From CBETVX01 sp965539935 (GTDB lineage: Bacteria; Bacillota; Clostridia; Peptostreptococcales; Caminicellaceae): a stretch of DNA of 17,380 nt. The stretch spans positions 1 to 17,380 of the forward strand of contig CBETVX010000055.1 of the NCBI GenBank assembly GCA_965539935.1, in the 5' to 3' direction. Shown one piece after another: positions 1 through 6,037 of the stretch. Under the pieces are notes generated by a model. That model was not told the DNA's origin, made no database searches, and was given only the letters and a program-made list of their open reading frames with translations. Position 1 is the stretch's first letter; every line of letters begins with the position of its first letter. Both the position numbers and the translations under genes were made by a program.

Positions 1-1
1 T

Positions 2-331
2 ATATATTGTATTCAGAATAATAAAGATAATAATTTCAACAAAAAGAGATTTAGGACAATTGTTAGCGAAAGAATCAAAGTTAAGGAAGAATTAGAGGCT
101 GTAGTATCACAAATAAAATCTTTATATGAAATCAAAAACTTTAGTATAGATATTTTAGGATTGGAAGATTTTGTTCATAATTTAGATTGTCATAAATGTG
201 ACGACTTCGATTACTTAATTATAAAATATTTATCAAATAATAACATTAATAACATTATTACAGATGATGCAGATTATACAACTATGGAAAATATCAATAT
301 TTACACTGCAAATAATAATGCTTTCAAATAG
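2..331 (+). CDS. PIN-domain protein, C-terminal part (5' end outside window)
   Basis: The reading frame is open from the window edge and ends at TAG 329-331, giving 109 residues with no start seen. The last 45 or so residues look like the end of a PIN domain (metal-dependent RNase fold): an acidic DFDYLIIKYL helix, a predicted strand ending in the acidic cluster ITDDADY, then MENINIYTANN. The TDDAD and DFDY acidic residues are those expected to bind metal in this family. PIN proteins are often toxins of toxin-antitoxin pairs, but no antitoxin is visible here and the N-terminal half, with the first catalytic Asp, lies outside. If the sigK junction at 500-504 is real, this gene is cargo of the skin-like element. 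The family call rests on the C-terminal pattern only. Confidence 0.6.
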   Translation: MYCIQNNKDNNFNKKRFRTIVSERIKVKEELEAVVSQIKSLYEIKNFSIDILGLEDFVHNLDCHKCDDFDYLIIKYLSNNNINNIITDDADYTTMENINIYTANNNAFK

Positions 332-384
332 GCTTATTTTTTAAAATTAAATAAGTTCTTTTATATTAAAACATACTTTAACAT

Positions 385-412
385 AGCTCTAGAAATAGGG
401 CTTTTTTCTTTT
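385..412 (+). terminator. Rho-independent terminator after PIN-domain gene
   Basis: A six-base stem AGCTCT (385-390) pairs with AGGGCT (397-402), with one G-U pair and the loop AGAAAT, followed directly by a T-rich tract (TTTTTCTTTT). It lies about 50 nt after the PIN gene stop and would end that transcript before the sigma-factor fragment. Confidence 0.6.
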
Positions 413-430
413 CTATTTAAAATGAAAAAC

Positions 431-439
431 TGATATAAT
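431..439 (+). promoter_or_regulatory. Possible extended -10 promoter element
   Basis: TGATATAAT is a perfect TGnTATAAT extended -10 hexamer, just after the terminator and reading toward the SigK-like fragment. The matching -35 region is poor (TTCTAT at 411-416 with a 17-nt spacer). In such AT-rich DNA a chance match is possible. If active, it lies on the presumed element side of the junction and would transcribe across it. Confidence 0.3.
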
Positions 440-499
440 TAAAAATACATGTATAAAGGAAGAAACTAAAATTAACATAGCACTTTTGTAAACATAGAT

Positions 500-504
500 A
501 ATGA
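500..504 (+). other. Candidate skin-type recombination core (AATGA) at the sigK junction
   Basis: The pentamer AATGA sits over the NE codons of NEILM, where similarity to SigK begins. In B. subtilis, as I remember it, sigK is rebuilt by SpoIVCA recombination at AATGA in the same codons. Imperfect inverted arms TTTTGT (484-489) and ACAATA (515-520) are centred exactly on position 502, the middle of the pentamer, as expected for a serine recombinase site. An in-frame stop lies upstream at 473-475, so no longer SigK reading frame exists in this arrangement. The other junction and the recombinase are not in the window. Confidence 0.5.
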
Positions 505-511
505 AATTTTA

Positions 512-883
512 ATGACAATAAAGGCAGGGAAAAAGATAAAAAATGAAGTATCAATACAAGAACCTATTGGAATAAATAAAGAAGGTAATGAAATAAGCCA
601 TTTGGATATTTTAGGAACTGATGCAGATTCAGTTTTAGATGAGGTAGAGCTTAAAATACAGGTTCGTAATCTCTATAAAAAAAGTCTTAAGAAAAGAGAA
701 AAACACGTTATTGAATTGAGATATGGTCTGACTAATGGTAGATGTAAAACCCAGAGAGAAATTGCTAAAATACTTGGCATATTAAGATCGTATGTATCAA
801 GAATAGAAAAGAAAGCTCTAGAGGAATTACAAAAAGCATTTAATAATAAAGAATGCTTATACAAAATCAAATATACTCATTAA
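512..883 (+). CDS. sigK: SigK-like sigma factor, C-terminal half only (SpoIIIC-like)
   Basis: This 123-residue ORF aligns by eye with the second half of the late mother-cell sigma factor SigK. It has the IGxNKEGNEIS linker, the LDILGTD segment, and region 4 with KTQREIAKILG and RSYVSRIEKKAL, the helix-turn-helix that reads -35 elements. Regions 1.2 and 2 (core RNA polymerase and -10 binding) are missing. The in-frame sequence just before the ATG reads IDNEIL, matching the SigK IENEIL segment, and then meets a stop at 473-475. No Shine-Dalgarno lies near ATG 512, which suits an internal gene fragment. Two departures from the usual SigK pattern are a Leu for the common Ser in ILGxRSYVSRIEK (TTA versus TCA) and about three missing residues before KKREKHVIELRYGL. 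It is either the distal half of a sigK split by a skin-like element or a decayed copy. Confidence 0.75.
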   Translation: MTIKAGKKIKNEVSIQEPIGINKEGNEISHLDILGTDADSVLDEVELKIQVRNLYKKSLKKREKHVIELRYGLTNGRCKTQREIAKILGILRSYVSRIEKKALEELQKAFNNKECLYKIKYTH

Positions 884-917
884 AACTGCTGCTCCTTACA
901 TATGGAGTAGCAGTTTT
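882..917. terminator. Bidirectional hairpin terminator between convergent genes
   Basis: A 14-base stem, AAAACTGCTGCTCC (882-895) against GGAGTAGCAGTTTT (904-917), has one G-U pair and an 8-nt loop. It is bounded by A-run and T-run, so it can end transcription in both directions. It overlaps the stop codon of the SigK-like ORF and lies just past the end of the minus-strand small gene. Confidence 0.8.
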
Positions 918-942
918 GCTGTATAAAAAATATTTATGATAT

Positions 943-1155
943 TTACCGAAAGCTTTTTTTAAAACTTGAGTGTTGAAAAGGAAGAAGGTTACTTGGAACA
1001 TTTTCAGGTCCTAAATCATTTGAGATATTCCAAATAGCACAACTTTTATAATAACCATTGCAAAAATTATTTCTAAAGCTATCTAAATAATACTTATATT
1101 CAGAGATTGTTCCATTTATATAAGGACATTTTTTTATTAAGTTACATGTATACAT
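943..1155 (-). CDS. Small four-cysteine protein of unknown function
   Basis: This is a 70-residue protein with a good ribosome binding site: AAGGAGGG (complement of 1161-1168) five bases before the ATG at 1155-1153. It has four cysteines (C4, C10, C32, C39) and the segment FCNGYYKSCAIW followed by LGPENVPSNLLPFQ. This resembles a small protein type common in Clostridia, in which a CNGxYxxCARY-like motif precedes an LGxxxVPxDLxPNQ-like segment. The cysteines could bind zinc or an iron-sulfur cluster, but no function is known to me. It has no signal peptide or membrane segment. It is convergent with the SigK fragment and divergent from the pilus operon, so it is transcribed alone. Confidence 0.7.
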   Translation of the reverse strand: MYTCNLIKKCPYINGTISEYKYYLDSFRNNFCNGYYKSCAIWNISNDLGPENVPSNLLPFQHSSFKKSFR

Positions 1156-1197
1156 TATATCCCTCCTTAAAAGGTATCAAAAAAAGATTATAAAACT

Positions 1198-1226
1198 AGT
1201 ATATGAAAAGAGAATAAAAATATTGA
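1198..1226 (-). promoter_or_regulatory. Possible sporulation-type (sigma-E-like) promoter for the small minus-strand gene
   Basis: On the minus strand TCAATATT (1226-1219) is followed after 13 bases by CATATACT (1205-1198). This fits the B. subtilis sigma-E pattern of an ATATT-like -35 and CATAYAMT -10, although the usual spacer is nearer 14. The expected start lies about 35 bases before the gene. A TATAAT (1192-1187) also exists but has a poor -35 partner. The DNA is very AT-rich, so confidence is low. Confidence 0.2.
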
Positions 1227-1251
1227 CAGATTTATTTAGAAAGAATAATAT
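1223..1251 (+). promoter_or_regulatory. Probable sigma-A promoter of the pilus operon
   Basis: A perfect -35 hexamer TTGACA (1223-1228) is followed after 17 bases by TAATAT (1246-1251), which matches four of six -10 bases. An alternative TATAAA (1249-1254) has a 20-base spacer. It is the best promoter before pilB and would give a leader of about 200 nt. Confidence 0.55.
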
Positions 1252-1255
1252 AAAA

Positions 1256-1462
1256 TAAAAAGAAAATTAGTACTATAGCACTAGAAAAATAGTCTACAGG
1301 AACCATAATTAACATAAAATTAATTAAATAACTTTTGATTTAAACAGGAGTACTGTGATATTAAAAAGAATATATAGAGAGTAAGCATAATTACATAAAA
1401 AATCAGTGTTTTAGAAAATGAATTGGTCTTTAAATAAATGCAAGTAAAAATAAGGTGATTAA
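1256..1462 (+). other. Long untranslated leader upstream of pilB
   Basis: This is about 200 nt of AT-rich sequence between the predicted promoter and the pilB start. I looked for conserved parts of c-di-GMP-I riboswitches (GCAAACC, GGGACGCAAAGC) and c-di-GMP-II riboswitches (a GGGUUU-like loop with AACCGACC) and found neither. Only weak hairpins are visible, and no terminator-like hairpin with a T-run. A nine-codon frame starts at GTG 1355 behind AGGAG, but its coding value is doubtful. Confidence 0.4.
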
Positions 1463-3139
1463 ATGCAAACTAGAAAAAGACTAGGGGATTTATTAGTTGG
1501 CGCTGGACTTATAACTCAGGATCAACTTTTAAGTGTACTTGATATACAGAAAAAATCTGGGAAAAAGCTTGGGGAACTTTTAATAGAAAATGGATTGGTG
1601 AGCGAAAAACAAATTATTGAAGTATTAGAATTTCAACTTGGCATACCCCATATGGATTTAGAAAAACATTTTATAGATCCAGAAATACCAAAACTTATTA
1701 ATGAAAATCTAGCAAGAAGATATAATCTCATTCCTGTTAAAAAAGACAGAGGTAAATTAATAGTTGCAATGTCAGATCCCCTTAACATCTATGCCATCGA
1801 TGATGTAACAATTGCCACAGGATTTCAAGTGGAGCCTGTGATATCTACTAGAAGAGATATCCTTAATGCAATAGACAGTTACTACGGAAAACAAAATGCG
1901 GAGCAAGCTGTAGAAGACTTCAAAAAAAAGTATGATGTTGAAAATATAGACAATATAGATGAAGAGATAGTTAATGAAATAAATAACGCACCCGTTGTAA
2001 GATTGATAAATTCAATTATTAAACAAGCAGTTAAATCTAATGCCAGTGATATACATATAGAACCCTTTGAAGATATTCTAAGAGTAAGGTTTAGAGTAGA
2101 TGGAGAACTACGAGAGATTATGACTCCAGCTAAGTCAACACATTCTGCAATAATGGCCAGGATTAAAATCATGGGAAAAATGAATATCGCGGAAAAAAGA
2201 CTACCTCAAGATGGTAGAGTAGAAACTGAAGTTGATGGAAAGGATATAGATTTGCGTATATCTACCCTTCCAACAGTGTATGGAGAAAAGGCAGTTATTA
2301 GATTATTAGATAGAAGTAATTTTTTAATCACAAAAGAAGATTTAGGTTTGTCTAAAGAAAATTTAAGTTTGTTTGATTCTATAATAAAAAATCCAAATGG
2401 CATAATTCTAGTAACAGGGCCTACAGGAAGTGGAAAAACCACAACTCTCTATACAATTCTAAGGGAACTGAACACAATGGATCAAAATATTGTTACCGTT
2501 GAGGATCCAGTAGAATACAGACTTCATGGTATCAATCAAGTTAATGTCAATCAAAAAGCAGGGCTTACCTTTGCAAGTGCCCTTAGATCTATACTTAGAC
2601 AAGACCCTGACATAATAATGATTGGAGAAATACGTGATACTGAAACGGCTCAGATAGCTGTTAGGGCCGCAATAACAGGCCATTTAGTTTTAAGTACAAT
2701 GCATACAAATGATACTGCTTCAACTGTAATAAGACTTATTGATATGGGAGTACCGCCTTACTTAGTTTCATCTGCTGTAATTGGAGTTGTGGCACAGAGA
2801 TTGGTTAAAAAAATTTGTGATTCTTGTAAAACTCAATATATTCCTAATGAACAAGAAAGACAATTACTAAAAATCCAAGATGATATTACCTTATATAAAG
2901 GTAAAGGGTGTAGTTATTGTAATAATACAGGTTATAAAGGTAGAACAGCAATTCATGAAGTTATGCCTATTGATAGAAAACTTAGAATTCAAATTGATAA
3001 AGGTGAAAGCACTGACCTACTAAGACAAACTGCCAAAACAAACGGAACTATTACTCTAAGGGAAAATTGTAAAGAACTTGTTTTAAAGGGAATTACAACA
3101 ATAGATGAATTGATAAGGGTTACATATAGTATAGAATAG
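1463..3139 (+). CDS. pilB: PilB, type IV pilus extension ATPase with c-di-GMP-binding MshEN domain
   Basis: This is the cytoplasmic hexameric ATPase that powers pilus polymerisation; its 558 residues are full length for the family. Residues 6-58 hold two copies of the MshEN motif, RLGxxLVxxGLIxxxxLxxxLxxQ (6-29) and KLGxxLIxxGLVxxxxIxxxLxxQ (35-58), with the five-residue spacer known for c-di-GMP-binding MshEN domains. The ATPase core has Walker A GPTGSGKT (319-326), the Asp box EDPVEY (347-352), a Walker B region DPDIIMIGE (381-389) and the His box GHLVLSTMHT. A zinc-type tetracysteine motif is complete: C452-x2-C455 and C483-x2-C486. The start ATG has AAGGTGA five to ten bases upstream. It heads the operon, and pilT follows after 10 bases. 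Confidence 0.97.
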   Translation: MQTRKRLGDLLVGAGLITQDQLLSVLDIQKKSGKKLGELLIENGLVSEKQIIEVLEFQLGIPHMDLEKHFIDPEIPKLINENLARRYNLIPVKKDRGKLIVAMSDPLNIYAIDDVTIATGFQVEPVISTRRDILNAIDSYYGKQNAEQAVEDFKKKYDVENIDNIDEEIVNEINNAPVVRLINSIIKQAVKSNASDIHIEPFEDILRVRFRVDGELREIMTPAKSTHSAIMARIKIMGKMNIAEKRLPQDGRVETEVDGKDIDLRISTLPTVYGEKAVIRLLDRSNFLITKEDLGLSKENLSLFDSIIKNPNGIILVTGPTGSGKTTTLYTILRELNTMDQNIVTVEDPVEYRLHGINQVNVNQKAGLTFASALRSILRQDPDIIMIGEIRDTETAQIAVRAAITGHLVLSTMHTNDTASTVIRLIDMGVPPYLVSSAVIGVVAQRLVKKICDSCKTQYIPNEQERQLLKIQDDITLYKGKGCSYCNNTGYKGRTAIHEVMPIDRKLRIQIDKGESTDLLRQTAKTNGTITLRENCKELVLKGITTIDELIRVTYSIE

Positions 3140-3149
3140 GTGGTGTTTT

Positions 3150-4202
3150 ATGGACATAGTGAAACTTTTAGAAAAAACTGTTGAATTAGGGGCTTCAGAT
3201 TTGCATATTACTGTAGCTGTTCCACCTGTAATGAGAATAAATGGAGAGTTAATAAGGCATGGAGATATATGTTTAAATCCTCAAGATACAATAAATATAG
3301 CTAAGCAGATTTTAACGGAGAAACAATTTGAGTATCTCAATGAAAATGGTGAAATAGACTTTTCTTTTTCAAAGGCAGGGTTAGGTCGATTTAGAGTAAA
3401 TGCATATAAACAAAGAGGAAGTTTTAGTTTAGCCATAAGAGTAGTATCCCTTACAATACCAACCATAGATGAACTAGGACTTCCTTTTATATTAAAGGAT
3501 TTAGTCTGTAAAAAAAGGGGACTTATTTTAGTTACAGGACCAACGGGCAGTGGAAAATCTACAACCCTTGCATCTATGATTAATTATATCAATAATAATA
3601 GACATTGTCATGTGCTGACATTGGAAGATCCCATTGAGTACCTTCATAAACATAATAAAAGTGTTGTAAATCAAAGGGAAATTGGAGTAGATTCAAAGAG
3701 TTACTCACGAGCCCTTAGGGCAGCACTGCGACAAGACCCTGATGTGATTTTAGTAGGGGAGATGAGGGATTTAGAAACCATAAGTATAGCTATTACAGCT
3801 GCTGAAACTGGTCATTTGGTAATGTCTACACTACATACTATAGGAGCAGCTAAGACAGTAGATAGGGTTATCGATGTATTTCCACCCCATCAGCAGCAGC
3901 AAATTAAAGTTCAGCTTTCTTCTGTTTTAGAAGGAGTTATTTCCCAGCAGTTGTTACCTAAAGTAGGTGGTGGACGTGTAGCGGCCTTTGAAATCATGGT
4001 TTCAACACCTGGGATACGGAATCTTATTAGGGAAGGAAAGACCCATCAAATACAATCCATAGTTCAAACTGGTTCTAGATATGGAATGAAAACCATGGAT
4101 TCCTCTATTGGGGATTTATTTAGACAAGGACTAATCACTAGGGAAACAGCAATAAATTTTGCTGTAGATAAGGAAATGATGGGAAGATATTTAGGAATTT
4201 AA
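3150..4202 (+). CDS. pilT: PilT, type IV pilus retraction ATPase
   Basis: PilT disassembles pili from the base and drives twitching and retraction; 350 residues is a normal length. Visible are the N-terminal ASDLHIT segment, Walker A GPTGSGKS (130-137), the Asp box LEDPIEYLH, the Walker B region RQDPDVILVGEMRD, the His box GHLVMSTLHT, and the PilT-specific GIRNLIREGKTHQI motif, a form of the AIRNLIRE retraction motif. It lacks the tetracysteine motif and the MshEN domain, which separates it from PilB. The ribosome binding site TAGGTGGTG overlaps the pilB stop region, so the two are cotranscribed. Having pilT in the same operon means the pilus is expected to retract as well as extend. Confidence 0.97.
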   Translation: MDIVKLLEKTVELGASDLHITVAVPPVMRINGELIRHGDICLNPQDTINIAKQILTEKQFEYLNENGEIDFSFSKAGLGRFRVNAYKQRGSFSLAIRVVSLTIPTIDELGLPFILKDLVCKKRGLILVTGPTGSGKSTTLASMINYINNNRHCHVLTLEDPIEYLHKHNKSVVNQREIGVDSKSYSRALRAALRQDPDVILVGEMRDLETISIAITAAETGHLVMSTLHTIGAAKTVDRVIDVFPPHQQQQIKVQLSSVLEGVISQQLLPKVGGGRVAAFEIMVSTPGIRNLIREGKTHQIQSIVQTGSRYGMKTMDSSIGDLFRQGLITRETAINFAVDKEMMGRYLGI

Positions 4203-4257
4203 TATAAAGTTTCACATAATATAGTCAACTTACAGTTAATGGCAAAGGAGTGGATAC

Positions 4258-5466
4258 ATGCCACTATTTAAATATAAAGCTATTTCAGATACTGGAGAGA
4301 AAATAGAAGGAACCTATGAAACAGATACTAAAACTCAAGTAATATATATGATAAGACAAAAGAGATATTATCCTGTTAAAGTAGAAGAAGTTGTTGAAGG
4401 AAAGGAAATATCTTTTGATTTATTTAGGAAAGTTAAAACAAAAGACATAGCAGTGTTCTGTAGACAATTCCACGCCATGTTAAATGCAGGAGTAACTATT
4501 ATTAGTTGTTTAGATATACTTAGAAAGCAAACCGAGAATAAAAAACTAAAAAGTGTATTAAATGAAGTCTATGAAGAAGTCCAGACAGGTTCTACTTTCT
4601 CTGATTCATTAAAAAAATATGATAATATTTTTCCAGAACTATTGATTTACATGGTAGAAGCTGGAGAAGTCAGTGGAACACTTGATATTATAATGGAAAG
4701 AATGGCAATTCATTATGAAAAAGAAAATAAAATTCAAAGTAAAGTCCAAGGAGCCATGGTATATCCTATTATTTTAAGTATGGTTTCTGTAATAATTGTT
4801 ATTTTTCTACTGACTTTTGTAATGCCTACTTTTTTAAGTATGTTTCAAGGAAGTGGAGTAGAGCTGCCTCTACCTACAAGGGTATTACTTAGTATAAGTG
4901 AAATAATTAAAAAGTTCTGGTATATAATTGTCATACTAATTGGAGTTGCAGTGTATTTTATAAAAATCTTTACGGCCACTGAAAATGGGAAATATATTGT
5001 AGATATAATGAAGCTCAGGATTCCAGTAGTTGGTAGTACTATTCAAAATGTTGTTACTGCAAGATTTACTAGAACCCTTTCTACATTATTATCCAGCGGC
5101 ATACCACTGATACAGGCCCTTGAAGTAGTTTCAAAGATTGTTCAAAACAAAATAGTGGAAAAAGGTTTACTTGAAACTAAGGAAGAAGTTAGAAAAGGTG
5201 TAGATTTAGCTAGTCCAATTAAGAGAATAGGCTTCTTTCCTCCAATGGTTGAATCCATGATAAAAATTGGAGAAGAATCAGGCTCTTTAGATGATATATT
5301 AGATAAAACTGCCAACTTTTACGATACAGAAGTAGAAACAGCACTGCAAAAAATGGTCACCCTTTTAGAACCCCTTATGATAGTTGTTATGGCCATAGTC
5401 ATAGGCTCCATAGTCATAGCCATGGTACTTCCAATGTTTGATATGATAAATGCCGTTCAATTTTAA
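4258..5466 (+). CDS. pilC: PilC, inner-membrane platform protein
   Basis: This polytopic membrane protein couples PilB/PilT rotation to pilin insertion; 402 residues is typical. It has two T2SSF repeats, each with a conserved element of the type RQFHAMLNAGV (first copy) and RTLSTLLSSGIP (second copy). Membrane segments lie at about 165-190, 218-238 and 370-395. The N-terminal MPLFKYKAISDTGEKIEG is typical of the family. The ribosome binding site AAAGGAG (4244-4250) is seven bases before the ATG. It follows pilT after 55 bases that show no terminator. Near the 3' end a 12-bp direct repeat, CCATAGTCATAG (5393-5404 and 5408-5419), encodes part of the last membrane helix. Confidence 0.96.
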   Translation: MPLFKYKAISDTGEKIEGTYETDTKTQVIYMIRQKRYYPVKVEEVVEGKEISFDLFRKVKTKDIAVFCRQFHAMLNAGVTIISCLDILRKQTENKKLKSVLNEVYEEVQTGSTFSDSLKKYDNIFPELLIYMVEAGEVSGTLDIIMERMAIHYEKENKIQSKVQGAMVYPIILSMVSVIIVIFLLTFVMPTFLSMFQGSGVELPLPTRVLLSISEIIKKFWYIIVILIGVAVYFIKIFTATENGKYIVDIMKLRIPVVGSTIQNVVTARFTRTLSTLLSSGIPLIQALEVVSKIVQNKIVEKGLLETKEEVRKGVDLASPIKRIGFFPPMVESMIKIGEESGSLDDILDKTANFYDTEVETALQKMVTLLEPLMIVVMAIVIGSIVIAMVLPMFDMINAVQF

Positions 5467-5488
5467 AAGAAAAGTTTATAGGGTGATG

Positions 5489-5530
5489 AAATAAATTAAC
5501 ATCATCTTAAAATAAATTAACATCATCTTA
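5489..5530 (+). repeat. Perfect 21-bp tandem duplication before pilA
   Basis: Two identical adjacent 21-bp units, 5489-5509 and 5510-5530, each contain ATTAACATCATC. A partial third copy, AAATAAAT, follows at 5531-5538. Upstream, GGTGATG (5482-5488) can pair with CATCATC of the first unit (5500-5506), so the duplication offers two alternative pairing partners. It lies in the 93-nt gap between pilC and pilA, just before the strong pilA ribosome binding site. Confidence 0.9.
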
Positions 5531-5559
5531 AAATAAATGTTAAAAAAGGAGGAGTAATA

Positions 5560-5940
5560 ATGTTACAGAGAATAAGAAAATCTTTAAAGAATAAGAAGGG
5601 TTTTACATTAGTTGAACTTATAGTTGTTATAGCTGTTTTAGGGATTTTAGCAAGTCTAGCTGTACCTAAATTTGTCGGGATACAGGATGATGCCAAGGAA
5701 AAAGTAGATGCACAGAATTTAAAAATGATACAAAATGTAGTAGAAATATACCGTGCTGAAAATGGAGAATTGCCAGATACTGATACTAAAATGGGAAAAA
5801 TGGTTGAAACTTATTTAAATGATGAGGTTCCATCTCCTCAAGAAAAAGAAGGTTATGTTTTTGTAATGGATAATGAAAGTGGAAAAATTTCAATAAAAGC
5901 ATCTGCTGGGAACGATGAAACTGAAGTAAAAAAGGATTAG
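5560..5940 (+). CDS. pilA: PilA, major type IV pilin precursor
   Basis: This is the probable pilus shaft subunit, 126 residues. The class III leader is 14 residues and ends KKG, with cleavage before Phe. The mature protein starts FTLVELIVVIAVLGILA with the essential Glu at +5 and a following hydrophobic helix. The mature globular part is small (about 112 residues in all), has no cysteines, and has a charged Glu/Lys-rich tail, as in small clostridial and ComGC-like pilins. It has the strongest ribosome binding site of the operon (AGGAGG, 5547-5552, seven bases before ATG), consistent with a highly made subunit. An AT-only short inverted repeat (5947-5962) follows the stop but lacks a T-run, so transcription probably continues into pilD. 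Confidence 0.93.
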   Translation: MLQRIRKSLKNKKGFTLVELIVVIAVLGILASLAVPKFVGIQDDAKEKVDAQNLKMIQNVVEIYRAENGELPDTDTKMGKMVETYLNDEVPSPQEKEGYVFVMDNESGKISIKASAGNDETEVKKD

Positions 5941-6037
5941 AAATTTTTATAATCAATTATAATAACTGGAGTTATATTTTGTGATTTAATTTATTGTGGA
6001 TTAAGATTAACATTATCATTTTGTTAAGGTGGGTAAA

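Noticed and set aside
378..481. 10-bp direct repeat TTAACATAGC at 378-387 and 472-481, considered as recombinase arm sites
   Set aside because: It is not symmetric about the AATGA core, and similar TTAACAT strings occur elsewhere in the window, so it is probably AT-rich coincidence.
1355..1384. Nine-codon frame with GTG start behind AGGAG in the pilB leader, a possible leader peptide
   Set aside because: It is too short and has no notable amino-acid run or coupled attenuator structure; a chance frame is likely.
1256..1462. c-di-GMP riboswitch in the pilB leader
   Set aside because: Expected because of the clostridial pilA1 precedent, but the conserved aptamer cores of both known classes are absent by eye.
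5393..5419. 12-bp direct repeat in the 3' end of pilC
   Set aside because: It encodes repeated Ile-Val-Ile residues of the last membrane helix and is explained by coding constraint.
5947..5962. Inverted repeat after pilA as a terminator
   Set aside because: It is made only of A and T apart from the loop, has a two-base loop, and no T-run follows, so stable termination is unlikely.
6029..6037. Earlier GTG start for pilD
   Set aside because: GTG 6029 lies inside the AAGGTGGG ribosome binding site that serves ATG 6038. Comparable cases are the upstream starts of pilM, pilN and pilO.
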